Shown here: piece by piece, positions 1 to 9,830 of the stretch
Layout: every line of letters starts with the position of its first letter
How positions within the stretch are numbered: position 1 is the stretch's first letter
Origin: Schistosoma haematobium
Lineage: Eukaryota > Platyhelminthes > Trematoda > Strigeidida > Schistosomatidae
Assembly (NCBI RefSeq): GCF_000699445.3
Contig: NC_067196.1
Location: 24,941,116 to 25,005,115 of the forward strand
DNA: 64,000 nt
Reading direction: 5' to 3'
Notes under the pieces: generated by a model
The model's database searches: none
Told to the model about the DNA's origin: nothing
What the model saw: only the letters and a program-made list of their open reading frames with translations
Program-made: the position numbers and the translations under genes

Positions 1-73
1 TATTTATACATTTTTTGAGTCGAATTAAAAACAAAATGTCTCACTAAAGAAAAAAAATTCTGGGTTCCTATGG

Positions 74-220
74 TATTCTAATTGTCGTATGAACTAGGAA
101 TTCCAGGATTAACGCAATTCAATTAAGAAGACACAGGCACAAACGAATGTATTGTATTTAGAATTCGAAATCAAGCATTCAACCAGTACAAAGGTATCAT
201 TAGTTCATTCAAACACCACA
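74..220 (+). repeat. Dispersed repeat D, copy 1
   Basis: About 150 bp that recurs at 19876-20040 (same strand) and 35665-35833 (opposite strand). Shared landmarks, in order, are GAACTAGGAATTCCAG, then CACAAACGAATGTATTGTAT, TTTAGAATTCGA and a CAAACACCACA end. The other two copies extend further at the 5' side, with a TGTGATAATTAG start. No coding frame is visible. It could be part of an LTR or of a non-autonomous element; no target duplication was found. Confidence 0.6.
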
Positions 221-992
221 GTTCCTTTGAATACATGATTTTCGGTATTATTACAAGTGACGCTGTCTTTTATGTCAAGTCACAACTTCATACTCATAGA
301 TATCAGGTGTGAATATCAGTCTATAGAATCCATGGAATCATAAGATTTACTGATTTCGTTCCATAATTGAACAATTTTTACGCTACTAATAATTTTACTC
401 CTGTCATCCCATTGATTACATAATTTATTCCATTTAACTAAGCTTGATTTTCCAGGTTATGTAATGCTTATAAATGACTTACTGCAAGTACTATACCGTT
501 TAAAAGTATAATATTGAAAACTGAAAAATAAGTCAGGAAACCAAATAATAAGTATGTAATGTAAACATTATTAATAAATGTAAATGGGAACTATAGAGAG
601 TTGAAAATGCGTATTTTCTTATTTCGATCCAATAGTAGTTCAAAGGTATAAGTCTCATCAAGAGATCTAAAATTGTTAGGTTATGTACAATTGTAAATGT
701 GAAGTACTGATGAGTTATCGCTATAACATTCAGTTCATTTTCGAAATGATTGCTGAACTGAAAATGAACTATAATCTAATTTAATGGAGCTTATTTTAAA
801 CGACAAACTTTAACCAATCACATAACAGAGTCCCCAATGAGTTAAAGAACACTAGTAAATCATGTTAACATACAACACAATCATTTAGATTTCACTAGTG
901 GATTTAAAAGTCAATAAAACTAGTAGATCACTTGACTGACTTGTGAGGAGGGCACCAAATATATATGCGCCACACCACATTTGTGTGTGTGT
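221..992. other. AT-rich stretch, nothing recognised
   Basis: No coding frame, RNA gene or known repeat seen. A local inverted pair near 735-770 (CAGTTCATTTTC and GAAAATGAAC) is the only structure noted. A GT microsatellite at about 980-993 borders the next element. Confidence 0.5.
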
Positions 993-1383
993 GGGCTGTG
1001 ATACTGCCCGGGTGCTCAGACCGAAGCAGGTGGTTTTCTCAGGAGGCAACACCCCGAGCCTTTGACCTAAAGGTCTGACCCACAAGGCAGTGGAGCATCG
1101 TGAGGAGATGCAGTCCGATGGTAGCCGGTGATTAACGATTAGCTCATACGCCATTTGTTCGTTTAGGATACTGGAGCCCATGTGCACCATTGGTTTGTGA
1201 TCCGGTTAAAGCGCCGAACATTCGCTTTTCGTCCTCTCAATTTCGTAAACAACAGCAATGCCGTGAGAAGGCAGCGATTAGGACTTCCCTGGCAGAGGCT
1301 GTATACGCGTGACCGTGTGAGAGCATTTCGAGAGGGAGGGAGGGCCCACCCTACTCTCGGCCATACTAGGGCATTTGGGGGCC
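993..1383 (-). mobile_element. SR3-like RTE retrotransposon, 5'-UTR-only fragment
   Basis: Read on the minus strand, this matches the 5' untranslated region of the nearly full-length element at 44228-47857. Shared blocks include CCAAATGCCCTAGTATGG, the CACGCGTATACAGCC region, CCAATGGTGCACA, CTGCATCTCCT and ACCACCTGCTTCG, ending near AGTATCACAG. About 50 bp before CCAATGGTGCACA is missing relative to the other copy. No endonuclease or RT coding follows. Target-primed insertions are usually truncated at the 5' end, so a fragment keeping only the 5' end is odd; it may be a deletion remnant or a separately amplified unit. The small frames here (78-101 codons) are chance frames. Confidence 0.75.
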
Positions 1384-3494
1384 GATTGATTTGTGAAGAT
1401 TACTTCAGTTTGATATGAATTTATAAACGTTATAAAAAAAAGCAAAAAATCGGACAAGTATTTCACTCTAGTTTGAGAAGCTTCACCATCATGTCGCCGC
1501 AGATCGAACTCAAGATATTCAATTCTCATGGTTTACATTTCCAACGTTAGTCAATTTACGATACAATGCAATATAAATGACTATTATCATTTTAGAATCC
1601 CAGTTAAAATTGAACTAGAAAACTAACATAAAAATTATAACCATGAAAATGTTGAATATATTTGACGTTATCTAGACTTGAATAGATGACTAGCGAAAAC
1701 CTCAGAACTCAAATTTAATGAATTACTATTTACTTCAACTAAAACACTAAAAACAAGTAAGAGTATTTTGTAAGACTTAAAATTATTGTGCAGTAAATAC
1801 ATAGATGTTTAGAATAATAAATTAACAGTATTCATCTGTGGTACTTCCTGGGTGGTAATTTACAGAACACAATGAATCTAAGAACATTTAAAGTGACTGT
1901 AGGAAGTAATTACCTACAGGTGAATTCCTTGAATAAGTCACTATTCTGTTGCACACAGAGTCTTAGCATGGCTATAGTCAAAACAATTAACTATGATCAA
2001 TAGATAACAATTATAATCTGTTTCTAAAATATATATTATTACAATTAGTACAAAAACGCAAAACAGTAGTCAATTACAGAAAGGACAACAAACACACGAA
2101 TACGGAATAGTAACATGGACACAATAAAATGAGTTACAGCAAGGATTAGTCATGATGCAATTTCATGATTAGTGGTTAAGTAAAAAGAGTCAAAGTAATT
2201 ACCAGTCTGGGATTAAATGAATCTTAAGTGGTGGGCGTTTATTTCAAATATTATCGGTCGATTCCGTCTTCAGATTAACCGGGACCTCTAAATGCTGAAA
2301 AGTAATTAAAGTAAACAGCTAGAACTAAACATACAAGTCTAGAAAAAAGGCTATTTCCTTTTCGACTGCGTCAAACGGAATGGACGTGATTAGATCCAAC
2401 CACTCACTGTCTAGGTCATAAAATCAAGATGTGACCACAAATACATCCCTCTAAGTATTATTTGAGGGACCCATAAAAATAAGGGAAAACCAATAATCGT
2501 AAATTAAAAGGTGGATAACTATAAATCCAAAAATAGGCCACGTATGTTAGTTCATTTCCACACAAAAAATCAGTTTAATAAGAGTGAGCCGTAAAGCAAA
2601 TCTGATGTATAATATGGAATATTTCATGAATCCTGGTCCAGTTCTTACTGTAATAATGCTAAATATCTTAAGTTGCCCTGAACCTTTAATCTAATCAATA
2701 TTTTTAATTCTTTCTGTCTTTGGAAAATAAAACAAAAACATTTGACATGACTCTGTATACACTAAAGTGAATACGTTTATTATGAGATGATGGGGAATAT
2801 TTGTAGCCCAAGATGATGATTTGGAAGGTGTTGTATTTTCTGAGCTGCAGGGTTTATTGTTGAGTTTTCATCATCATCTTCGTGGACAACATCATTAGTA
2901 CATACTTTAAAGAGAGACTTTTCATGTCTTCTTTTTTGAATCATATGCTAATGATGTTGTTTAAAAAGATGGTGAAAGTTTCCAGATGAACCATCGACCT
3001 CAGAAAAAACGACACCTATAAAACGTTTGCTATTATTATCATCATTACTCCCATTAACATTAGTTAATTTAAGAATAATAGGGTTTATAAAGTTGACTAC
3101 CAATACTTAGAAAACCTATGATTAAATTGAATCCGGCTCTTAAGAGATAAAATCATTGCCGATTTGGCGATAAACAGATATTTTCAATTTGAATAACGAC
3201 GAAATAAAACAGTGATATGAATAATTTAGAAGAGATAAAATATAAACCATTACATATTTAAATGGATAAAGGATGTTTTCATTTATTCATTAGGAAGAAA
3301 TAAACCGAAACATTGTTCAGGAAATGACAGCATGTCAGAGTATGGATTTGATGGTATGGGACTTTTCAGTAAATGTTTTTTTTAGGCATTCCTTAGCATC
3401 ATGAATTGAAATCAGTCAGAGAAGCATTAAAAACCTTAGACCAATGGAGTCCTCCATTTATATTTTTACAGAAATAATCCATAAAATTTAAGCA
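1384..3494. other. AT-rich stretch, nothing recognised
   Basis: About 2.1 kb with no supported gene, RNA or known repeat. It is rich in stops in all frames and in A/T runs, as expected for fluke intergenic or intronic DNA. Confidence 0.5.
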
Positions 3495-3885
3495 GAGTTG
3501 GATAGTGGCTAGTATAAGAATCAAAGATGCTCATTTCGCCTTATTTGGGACTCATCATCAAGATGCATCCGGACCCGTATAAATGTTCACAATGAAGCTC
3601 ATGTCCAGTACCTTCCATTTCAAACGTCTAACTTGTTATCCTTAACATAAGCGGCAAGATGCAAAAAAAACCGTGCAGGTGAAATAGATTTCATCCCTCA
3701 GTGCACAATAAAATGGCTATCTCAACTCAGTAGCTAAGTGAGTAATACATTGAAGTTTGAGGTAAAAAGTACTGGGTACGAGCCCCGCTGTTAACATGAA
3801 CACGGGTGCAGATATATCTGACTGATGAGTCCCAAGTAAGGCAAAAATCACATCTTGGATTCTATGGCTAACCATTATCTAACTC
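3495..3885. repeat. Family A (Smα-like) repeat, degenerate head-to-head pair
   Basis: Left half (about 3495-3650) is a minus-strand unit: GATAGTGGCTAG, the inverted hammerhead region (GGGACTCATCATC) and the inverted box region with CCAGTACCTTCC. Right half (about 3690-3885) is a plus-strand unit: ACTCAGTAGCTAAGTG (box A-like), TACTGGGTACGAGCCCC (box B-like), the ribozyme-like CTGATGAGTCCCAAG at about 3822, and CTTGGATTCTATGGCTA. The GAAA element reads AAAA-like, so both ribozymes are probably dead. Confidence 0.65.
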
Positions 3886-3973
3886 ATTTTAAAATGTCTA
3901 TGAACTAATGGTTGATTTGAGGCAACCCAATCAGGATACACAAAGGTTAAATAAGACTGATCAGTTGTATATA

Positions 3974-5477
3974 TTACTTACTTACTTACGTACTTACGCC
4001 TGTTACTCCTAATGGAGCATAGGCCGACGACCAGCATTCTACAACCCACTCTGTCCTCCGCCTTTCTTTCTAGTTCTATCCAATTCTTGTTCATTTTACT
4101 CATGTCTATTTCCATTTCCCGGCGTAATGTGTTCTTTGGTCTTCCTCTTTTCCTTTGGCCTTCAGGATTCTATGTGAGCGCTTGTCTTGTGATACAGTTC
4201 GGTGCTTTCCTCAATGTGTGTCCTATCCACTTCCAGCGCTTCTTCCTCATTTCTTCCTCCACTGGGATCTGGTTTGTTCTCTCCCATAGTAGGTTGTTGC
4301 TAATAGTTTCCGGCCAACGGATCCGAAGTATTTTACGTAGACAACTGTTAATAAACACCCGTTTCTTCTGGATGATGGCTTTTGTAGTTATCCAGGTTTA
4401 CGCCCCATACAGTAGAACTGTCTTGACATTTGTATTGAAAATCCTGACCTTGGTGTTGGTTGACAGTTGCTTTGAGTTCCAGATGTTCTTCAGTTGTAAA
4501 TATGCTGCTCCTGCTTTGCCGATCCGCGCCTTCACATCTACATCAGATCCATCGTGCTCATCAATGATGCTGCCCAAATATGTAAAGGTATTTACATCTT
4601 CCAAATCTTCTCCGTCAATTGTGATTGGATTGGTGCATGCTGTGTTGTATCGGAGAATCCTGCTTTACCCTTTGTGTATATTGAGACCTACTGCTGCTGA
4701 GGCTGCTGCCACACTGTTCGTCTTCTCCTGCACTTGTTGTTGCGTTTGCGATAGGAGGGCCAGATCATCTGCGAAGTCTAGATCATCCAACTGCATCCTA
4801 GATGTCCACTGCATCTCGTGCTTCCCTTCAGATGTTGACGTCTTCATGATCCAGTCGATCACCAGGAGAAAGAGAAAGGGTGAGAATAAGCAACCTTGCC
4901 TAACACCGGTCTTCACTTCGAACGAGTCTATGAGCTGTTCTCTATGCACGATTTTGCAGTGTAATCCATCATATGAACTCTGTATGATATTGACTATCTT
5001 CTGAGGCACGCCGTAGTGTCTAAGAAACTTCCATAATGTTGTTCTGTCCACGCTATCGAATGCTTTTTCGTAGTCAATGAAGTTGATGTAGAGTGATGAA
5101 TTCCATTCAATTGATTGTTCCACAAAGATCCGTAGAGTTGCGATTTGGTCTGTACACGATCGATCCTTACGGAATCCTATCTGTTGGTCTCGAGGTTGGG
5201 AGTCTACTGAGTCCTTCATTCTGTTTAACAATACCCTGTTGAAGACTTTTCCCGGTATTGAGAGAAAAGTGATACCCTTGTAGTTATCACACTTGCTGAG
5301 ATCGCTTTTCTTTAGTATTTTGACCAGAAGCCTTTTTTCCCAGTTTTTTGGTACGTGTTCCTCGTCCCAAATCTTATTGAAGAGAATGTGGAGTATCCTT
5401 GCAGTTGCCGCTACGTCTGCTTTTAGTGCCTCTGCTGGAATGTTGTCTGGTCCTGCTGCTTTGCCACTCTTGATTAG
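3974..5477 (-). mobile_element. RTE-clade non-LTR retrotransposon, 5'-truncated copy 1
   Basis: A minus-strand element. Its 3' end carries a TTAC-rich tail at 3974-3998, typical of RTE elements. Going upstream on the minus strand come the C-terminal region ([17 protein letters not shown], then [10 protein letters not shown]), the thumb region (LGSIIDEHDGSDVDVKARIG) and the RT palm and fingers, ending inside the segment GKAAGPDNIPAEALK at 5477, where a TA microsatellite begins. The endonuclease domain is missing. Only three in-frame stops interrupt the sense frame, and two other copies share some of them. The 330-codon frame on the plus strand (4012-5004) is an antisense shadow. Confidence 0.9.
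4665..5477 (-). pseudogene. RTE reverse transcriptase palm, 270-codon open frame
   Basis: The frame is open from 5477 to a TAA at 4665-4667; the first ATG is at 5231, but the native start is upstream and lost. Counting from that ATG, RT motif A is FIDYEKAFDSVDR (about residues 51-63), the GVRQGCLFSPFLF segment spans 109-121, and the catalytic FADD box is at 153-156. All catalytic aspartates are present. The TAA replaces the lysine codon in LNIHKGKSK, which is intact in the copy at 24640. In the family the enzyme copies element RNA at a nicked genomic target; this copy is cut short at both ends and should be inactive. Confidence 0.9.
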
Positions 5478-5479
5478 TT

Positions 5480-5501
5480 ATATATATATATATATATATA
5501 G
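5480..5501. repeat. TA microsatellite
   Basis: About eleven TA units directly at the 5' truncation point of the minus-strand RTE copy. Confidence 0.85.
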
Positions 5502-5639
5502 ATGAATAAATGATCAGTCATCGTTTGGAAGTATATATGAGAGAGGGGATAACCTAATGATTGATAAATATCAACTATATGCGTAATTTTATCATGTAAA
5601 ATTACTATATACAACGTTATTATTATGCAGCATTTTAAT

Positions 5640-6475
5640 TTTGAGAAATCTACTCACTTTCACTGGTGAGGACATGTATAACGATAAACTAAACTAACTT
5701 GCCATCTCATTGAGTAGACGGGAAGACGTCTCGTGAACCAGATGTAAGTATAGAAAGAGCTCATCTGCTTGCCAATACACAAACTTTTATAGTTTTACAT
5801 CCATCCATTATAAAAGAAATCTGGTTCGATGTCTCACGAGCAGAGTAAAAAGATTTGCTCAGGTGACACTATAAAGAAGAAGTTGAAGTTTATCAACAAA
5901 ATTCTGATGAAAATCGGCCATTTGAAAAGTTTTTAAAAGTATATGTCTACGGGAAAAAATAAGTTGAAGATATTGACCACTGGTAAGAAACCCCTATTCT
6001 TCAAACTACGATTCAACAAGAATGTGACTATAGATGTGGAGTCAATGAGACATTCTGCGCAGTTAACCTTTCGTTAACATTTCCTAATAGACCAGTGATA
6101 TCTACTCGAACGGACGATAAATTACCAGAGTTTGCCTCCTTAATATTCATCTACAAATTCATCTGCTCCTGCCGAGATAGCTGTGTTATGCGTACTATCA
6201 AGCAACTTAAACGACAACTGAATTAATACCTGCCAGCTTGATTTGGAAAGGGCGAGACAATGACAATACGCAGCTCAATCTTGGCAAACCTGGTTAACAG
6301 TGGTTATATAGAAAATAAAGCCAAATCATTTTGAGTTATCTATCGTATACGTTTGTCATTTATCAATGGGGTTCACTCTCGTCTCCTACATATACCAGAA
6401 GCTATAGGGTTCCGAACCCATGACCCTACTTTATGTGTTCGGAAGAAATTGGTGATACCGCTATTCATTCCTTGG
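5640..6475 (+). pseudogene. Penelope-like element, decayed RT C-terminus plus GIY-YIG region
   Basis: Found by translating all frames and joining across frameshifts; no frame above 60 codons survives. Near 5640-5900 it reads LSRREDV, then YRKSS and CQYTNFYSFTSIHYKRNLVR, matching the post-palm region of Penelope-like RTs. Near 6080-6300 it reads KLPEFASLIFIYKFICSC, then a damaged YIG region (CSCRDSCVMRTIKQL), then GKGETMTIRSSILANLVNSG. At about 6345-6475 it ends with HIPEAIGFRTHDP and VRKKLVIPLF. This parallels the 303-codon frame at 33905-34816 block by block, but the sequence is diverged, so it is an older or different subfamily. A family A ribozyme repeat starts about 170 bp downstream. Confidence 0.8.
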
Positions 6476-6642
6476 CAGGAGATAACTTAATAAATGATTT
6501 TATTAATTTTTTCCATATCCCGTATTTGTTCGTCATTTTTTAACTCCCTCCGTTTATATCTTTCATTTTTTAATTATTTATACACTTATTAATACGTAAT
6601 CTTGACGTTTTTTGACTATTACCATAAACAGTTTATCCAATC

Positions 6643-6783
6643 TCTAAGTAAAGATGGGTCGTGGCTAGCAGTGGAAATCAGGATGTGTGTTTCATTTCGG
6701 ATGCATGTACACAGAGCTGATGAGCCACAATCAGAAGAGAAGGTGTGTCCTGGATTCTACTGATAGCCACTGTCCAACTTTCC
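6643..6783. repeat. Family A (Smα-like) mini foldback with hammerhead remnant
   Basis: 6643-6693 is minus-oriented (AAAGATGGGTCGTGGCTAGC through GTTTCATTTCGG). From 6694 the sequence is plus-oriented (ATGCATGTACA, AGCTGATGAG, then TGTCCTGGATTCTACTG). The switch of strand falls inside the ribozyme. The plus core keeps CTGATGAG, but stem II and GAAA are altered (CACAATCAGAAGAGAAGG), so cleavage is unlikely. Confidence 0.6.
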
Positions 6784-6789
6784 ATAAAA

Positions 6790-7370
6790 TCCCGATGATT
6801 TAATGGTTTCATTTAGGTAGTCCACAAAGGGCATACATATGTAGACAAAGATTTATCGAATGTAATCAAAAATATAGATGAGAAGATTAGAAACCAATAA
6901 ATAAAAAGTTATTTATGTAAGTCTGACTTAGTTCCTATGTTGAACTAACGATAAGGACTTTTGTTACTTGATTATTCCTACTACTAACCTTACGATTAAT
7001 TACTCATTATGTTTAGTTATACAATCTATTTCATTCTAGTTATTGTCTCATAAGTTGCGTTAATTGGTTTATTATTTTCATGTCAATAGACCTAAATATA
7101 AGAGTAAAGCCTGCTGACTATGTTCTATCCTAGCGAAGATTAAATTATGGGTAACTTCTGAAGGCTAGTATTGGACTAATATTATACATATATTCTTATT
7201 GTATGACTATTCAGTAACTAGATCATGTATATTTATATCCCTCTTATTATAAGATTCGTTTTGACATATAGATTATCAATATTCAATTTACTAATCTTAA
7301 GTTATACCCATTTATTAGTAACAGTCGCTCTCAATCACAGACACATTCTGTCTTGATCTTGTATAATTGT
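6790..7370. other. AT-rich stretch, nothing recognised
   Basis: No gene, RNA or known repeat seen between the family A remnant and dispersed repeat C. Confidence 0.5.
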
Positions 7371-7540
7371 TATTTTCTATTTTATGGTATGGTGTGGTCT
7401 AGTTTGCTTGTATATAAACCAAATATATGATTCATATAGTGGAAAGTTGTATTGGCGTTCTAAACTGAACAGTTAGGGCTAGACAGGAAAAGGACCAATC
7501 GGGACTGTAGACTTTTCGTGCAGGTGCATGCGTCATTAGT
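7371..7540 (+). repeat. Dispersed repeat C, copy 1
   Basis: Matches the reverse complement of 27130-27318 over about 170 bp. Shared landmarks are TTTTCTATTTTATGGTA, GTGTGGTCT, ATGATTCATAT, GCGTTCT.AACT and GGGCTAGACAGG. No coding capacity is visible. It could be an LTR or MITE relic; the family is unknown to me. Confidence 0.6.
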
Positions 7541-8570
7541 TTGGCACAGTGTTATGATTGTATAAGTCGCATTCTAATTGACTACGCTTTCATGTGACAT
7601 AGTTAACAGGGTACAAGTCACAACAAACAATTTAATTAAGAACATTATTGTTCTTAAATATTTGTTACTCTCATCATAAATCTTTGGATAAAAAAAAGGA
7701 ATAATTATAGTCATCGTAATCATCATCAAATGAGATTGATATTGTCACCATTGTTGCAATCCTTAGGATATCCTTTATAAAAAGAAACTTACTAAGATTA
7801 TTCTTTATCTATATCTATCTATTAAACTGATTTTCATTATTTATTTCATTAACAGAATAATTAAATTGCCTGAGTAAGTATTTGACTGATAGTCTGATTA
7901 TAATTGACTAGTTGTAAAATACGGGTAATACCAGTCTACAATAATCCATTCTAAATAATAGTTATATATCGACAACTTATAGAATAATATTAATTAGCTT
8001 AAGATAGACAGACTATAATGGTAATAATTGTCTTAATCAATAATTCATTCAATTCTAGCATGAATGTATTGTATACTTAAAATGATTGTCAATCATGTAT
8101 TACGCAGTTGTTTAAATGTTATATGAATAAACTACTCATGGATATCCTATTTCTAGTTCAAATGGCGAAAAAATCTGTTGAAGATCAAAGTGAATTAATG
8201 GTATATTAGATAAAAGATTCAGAACTTTAATAACTTGGCCTTCGTAGTTTGTTTTGTTTTTTTTCATTTGAATAAATGAAAATAGATAGAATGATAGAAA
8301 AAATAGTTACGTAATTGAAAAATTCATTAAACAAGTGATAAATCATTTTATCCCCTTTGCAGATGACTATACAAAACCGAATGATTTTATTTCTTTAGAA
8401 AAGGCCTAATTTTATCACTAAAAGACAAAAAAAGTTGAAAATTACTGGTGACTTGATTAATATTTAATATCTGCTTTTATTACGAGCTTATCATTAATTG
8501 AAAGGTTATAGGTCACTCAGATGACATTCAATTCGGTTTTATTTAGAACATCTCATCGGTACAACTTACT
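7541..8570. other. AT-rich stretch, nothing recognised
   Basis: About 1 kb with no supported gene, RNA or repeat. Confidence 0.5.
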
Positions 8571-9067
8571 TTCTTTCTTACTTACCTACTTTACTTTACT
8601 TTTTTACGCCTATTATTCCCAATCGAGCATAGGCCGACGACCAGCATTCTACAACCCACTCTGTCCTCCGCCTTCCTTTCTAGTTCTATCCAATTCTTGT
8701 TCATTTTACTCATGTCTATCTCCATTTCCCGGCGTAATGTGTTCTTTGGTCTTCCTCTTTTCCTTTGGCCTTCAGGATTCTATGTGAGCGCTTGTCTTGT
8801 GATACAGTTCGGTGCTTTCCTCAATGTGTGTCCTATCCACTTCCAGCGCTTCTTCCTCATTTCTTCCTCCACTGGAATCTGGTTTGTTCTCTCCCATAGT
8901 AGGTTGTTGCTAATCGTGTGTGGCCAACGATTCAGAAGTATTTTGCGTGGACAACTGTTAATAAACATTCGTTTCTTCTGGATGATGGCTTTTGTAGTTA
9001 TCCAGGTTTACGCCCCATACAGTAAAACTGTTTTGATATTTTAAGCAAAGATAGATAGTGGCTGGCA

Positions 9068-9130
9068 GTGGAATCCAGGACGCGCGTTTTGTCCTGTTTG
9101 GGACTCGTCAGCTGGGTGTACCTGCATCTC
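9068..9130 (-). ncRNA. Hammerhead ribozyme, G12-to-A mutant (mirror copy)
   Basis: Minus-strand copy in the left palindrome arm. It has the same G12-to-A change (plus-strand T at 9090), at the exact mirror position of 9805. Its stem I has an extra mismatch (CCCAG against CTGGA). Confidence 0.75.
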
Positions 9131-9445
9131 AGAGTTGATGTTCACTCTGGGACTCGAACTCAGTACCGTCCGCTTCAAACGCCATCGCGTTATCCACTTA
9201 GCTACTGAGTCCTGATAGCCACTTGCTTGTGCAATGGGTTGAAGTTTAATTCACTTGATATTGTTTTACTTGAATGTTCCCATTGATGTTTTTGGACTGA
9301 AATTGATCAGTCTCTTATTGGCATATGTGCATACTGTGCGTATGCCTCGATATTGCCTTAATTTACAAGCATTATAAGCAAAGATGGATAGTGGCTAGCA
9401 GTGGATCCAGGACGCGCGTTAGTGGAATCCAGGACGCGCGTTTCG

Positions 9446-9488
9446 TCCAGCTGACGAGTCCCAAACAGGACGAAACGCGCGTCCTGGA
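9446..9488 (+). ncRNA. Hammerhead ribozyme, Smα type, intact core
   Basis: Stem I TCCAG (9446-9450) pairs with CTGGA (9484-9488). The conserved CTGACGA is at 9451-9457. Stem II is GTCC (9458-9461) with GGAC (9468-9471) and a six-base loop. GAAA is at 9472-9475, followed by the short stem III ACGC/GCGT. The predicted cleavage site is after the GTC at 9481-9483. All core positions needed for self-cleavage are present. It lies almost at the centre of the palindrome; the sequence just upstream of stem I differs from the outer copies, so loop contacts that speed cleavage may be missing. Smα hammerheads are known to be active in schistosomes; activity here is inferred. Confidence 0.88.
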
Positions 9489-9764
9489 TTCCACTGCTAG
9501 CCACTATCCATCTTTGCTTATAATGCTTGTAAATTAAGGCAATATCGAGGCATACGCACAGTATGCACATATGCCAATAAGAGACTGATCAATTTCAGTC
9601 CAAAAACATCAATGGGAACATTCAAGTAAAACAATATCAAGTGAATTAAACTTCAACCCATTGCACAAGCAAGTGGCTATCAGGACTCAGTAGCTAAGTG
9701 GATAACGCGATGGCGTTTGAAGCGGACGGTACTGAGTTCGAGTCCCAGAGTGAACATCAACTCT

Positions 9765-9830
9765 GAGATGCAGGTACATCCAGCTGACGAGTCCCAAACA
9801 GGACAAAACGCGCGTCCTGGATTCCACTGC
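9765..9830 (+). ncRNA. Hammerhead ribozyme, G12-to-A mutant
   Basis: Complete Smα layout: CATCCAG stem I, CTGACGA at 9784-9790, stem II GTCC/GGAC, GTC at 9814-9816 and CTGGATT stem I return. The catalytic GAAA reads AAAA: G12 is A at 9805. G12 is the general base in the known mechanism, so cleavage should be lost or very slow. Confidence 0.8.

Noticed and set aside
714..740. CTGATGAG followed by a possible stem II at 704-730, resembling a hammerhead
   Set aside because: No GAAA after the stem, no cleavage triplet in place and no repeat context; chance match.
4012..5004. 330-codon plus-strand frame as a host gene
   Set aside because: It is exactly antisense to an RTE reverse transcriptase with conserved motifs on the minus strand.
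9325..9570. Two opposing frames starting with the same 27 residues as a gene pair
   Set aside because: They are the two arms of the Smα palindrome.
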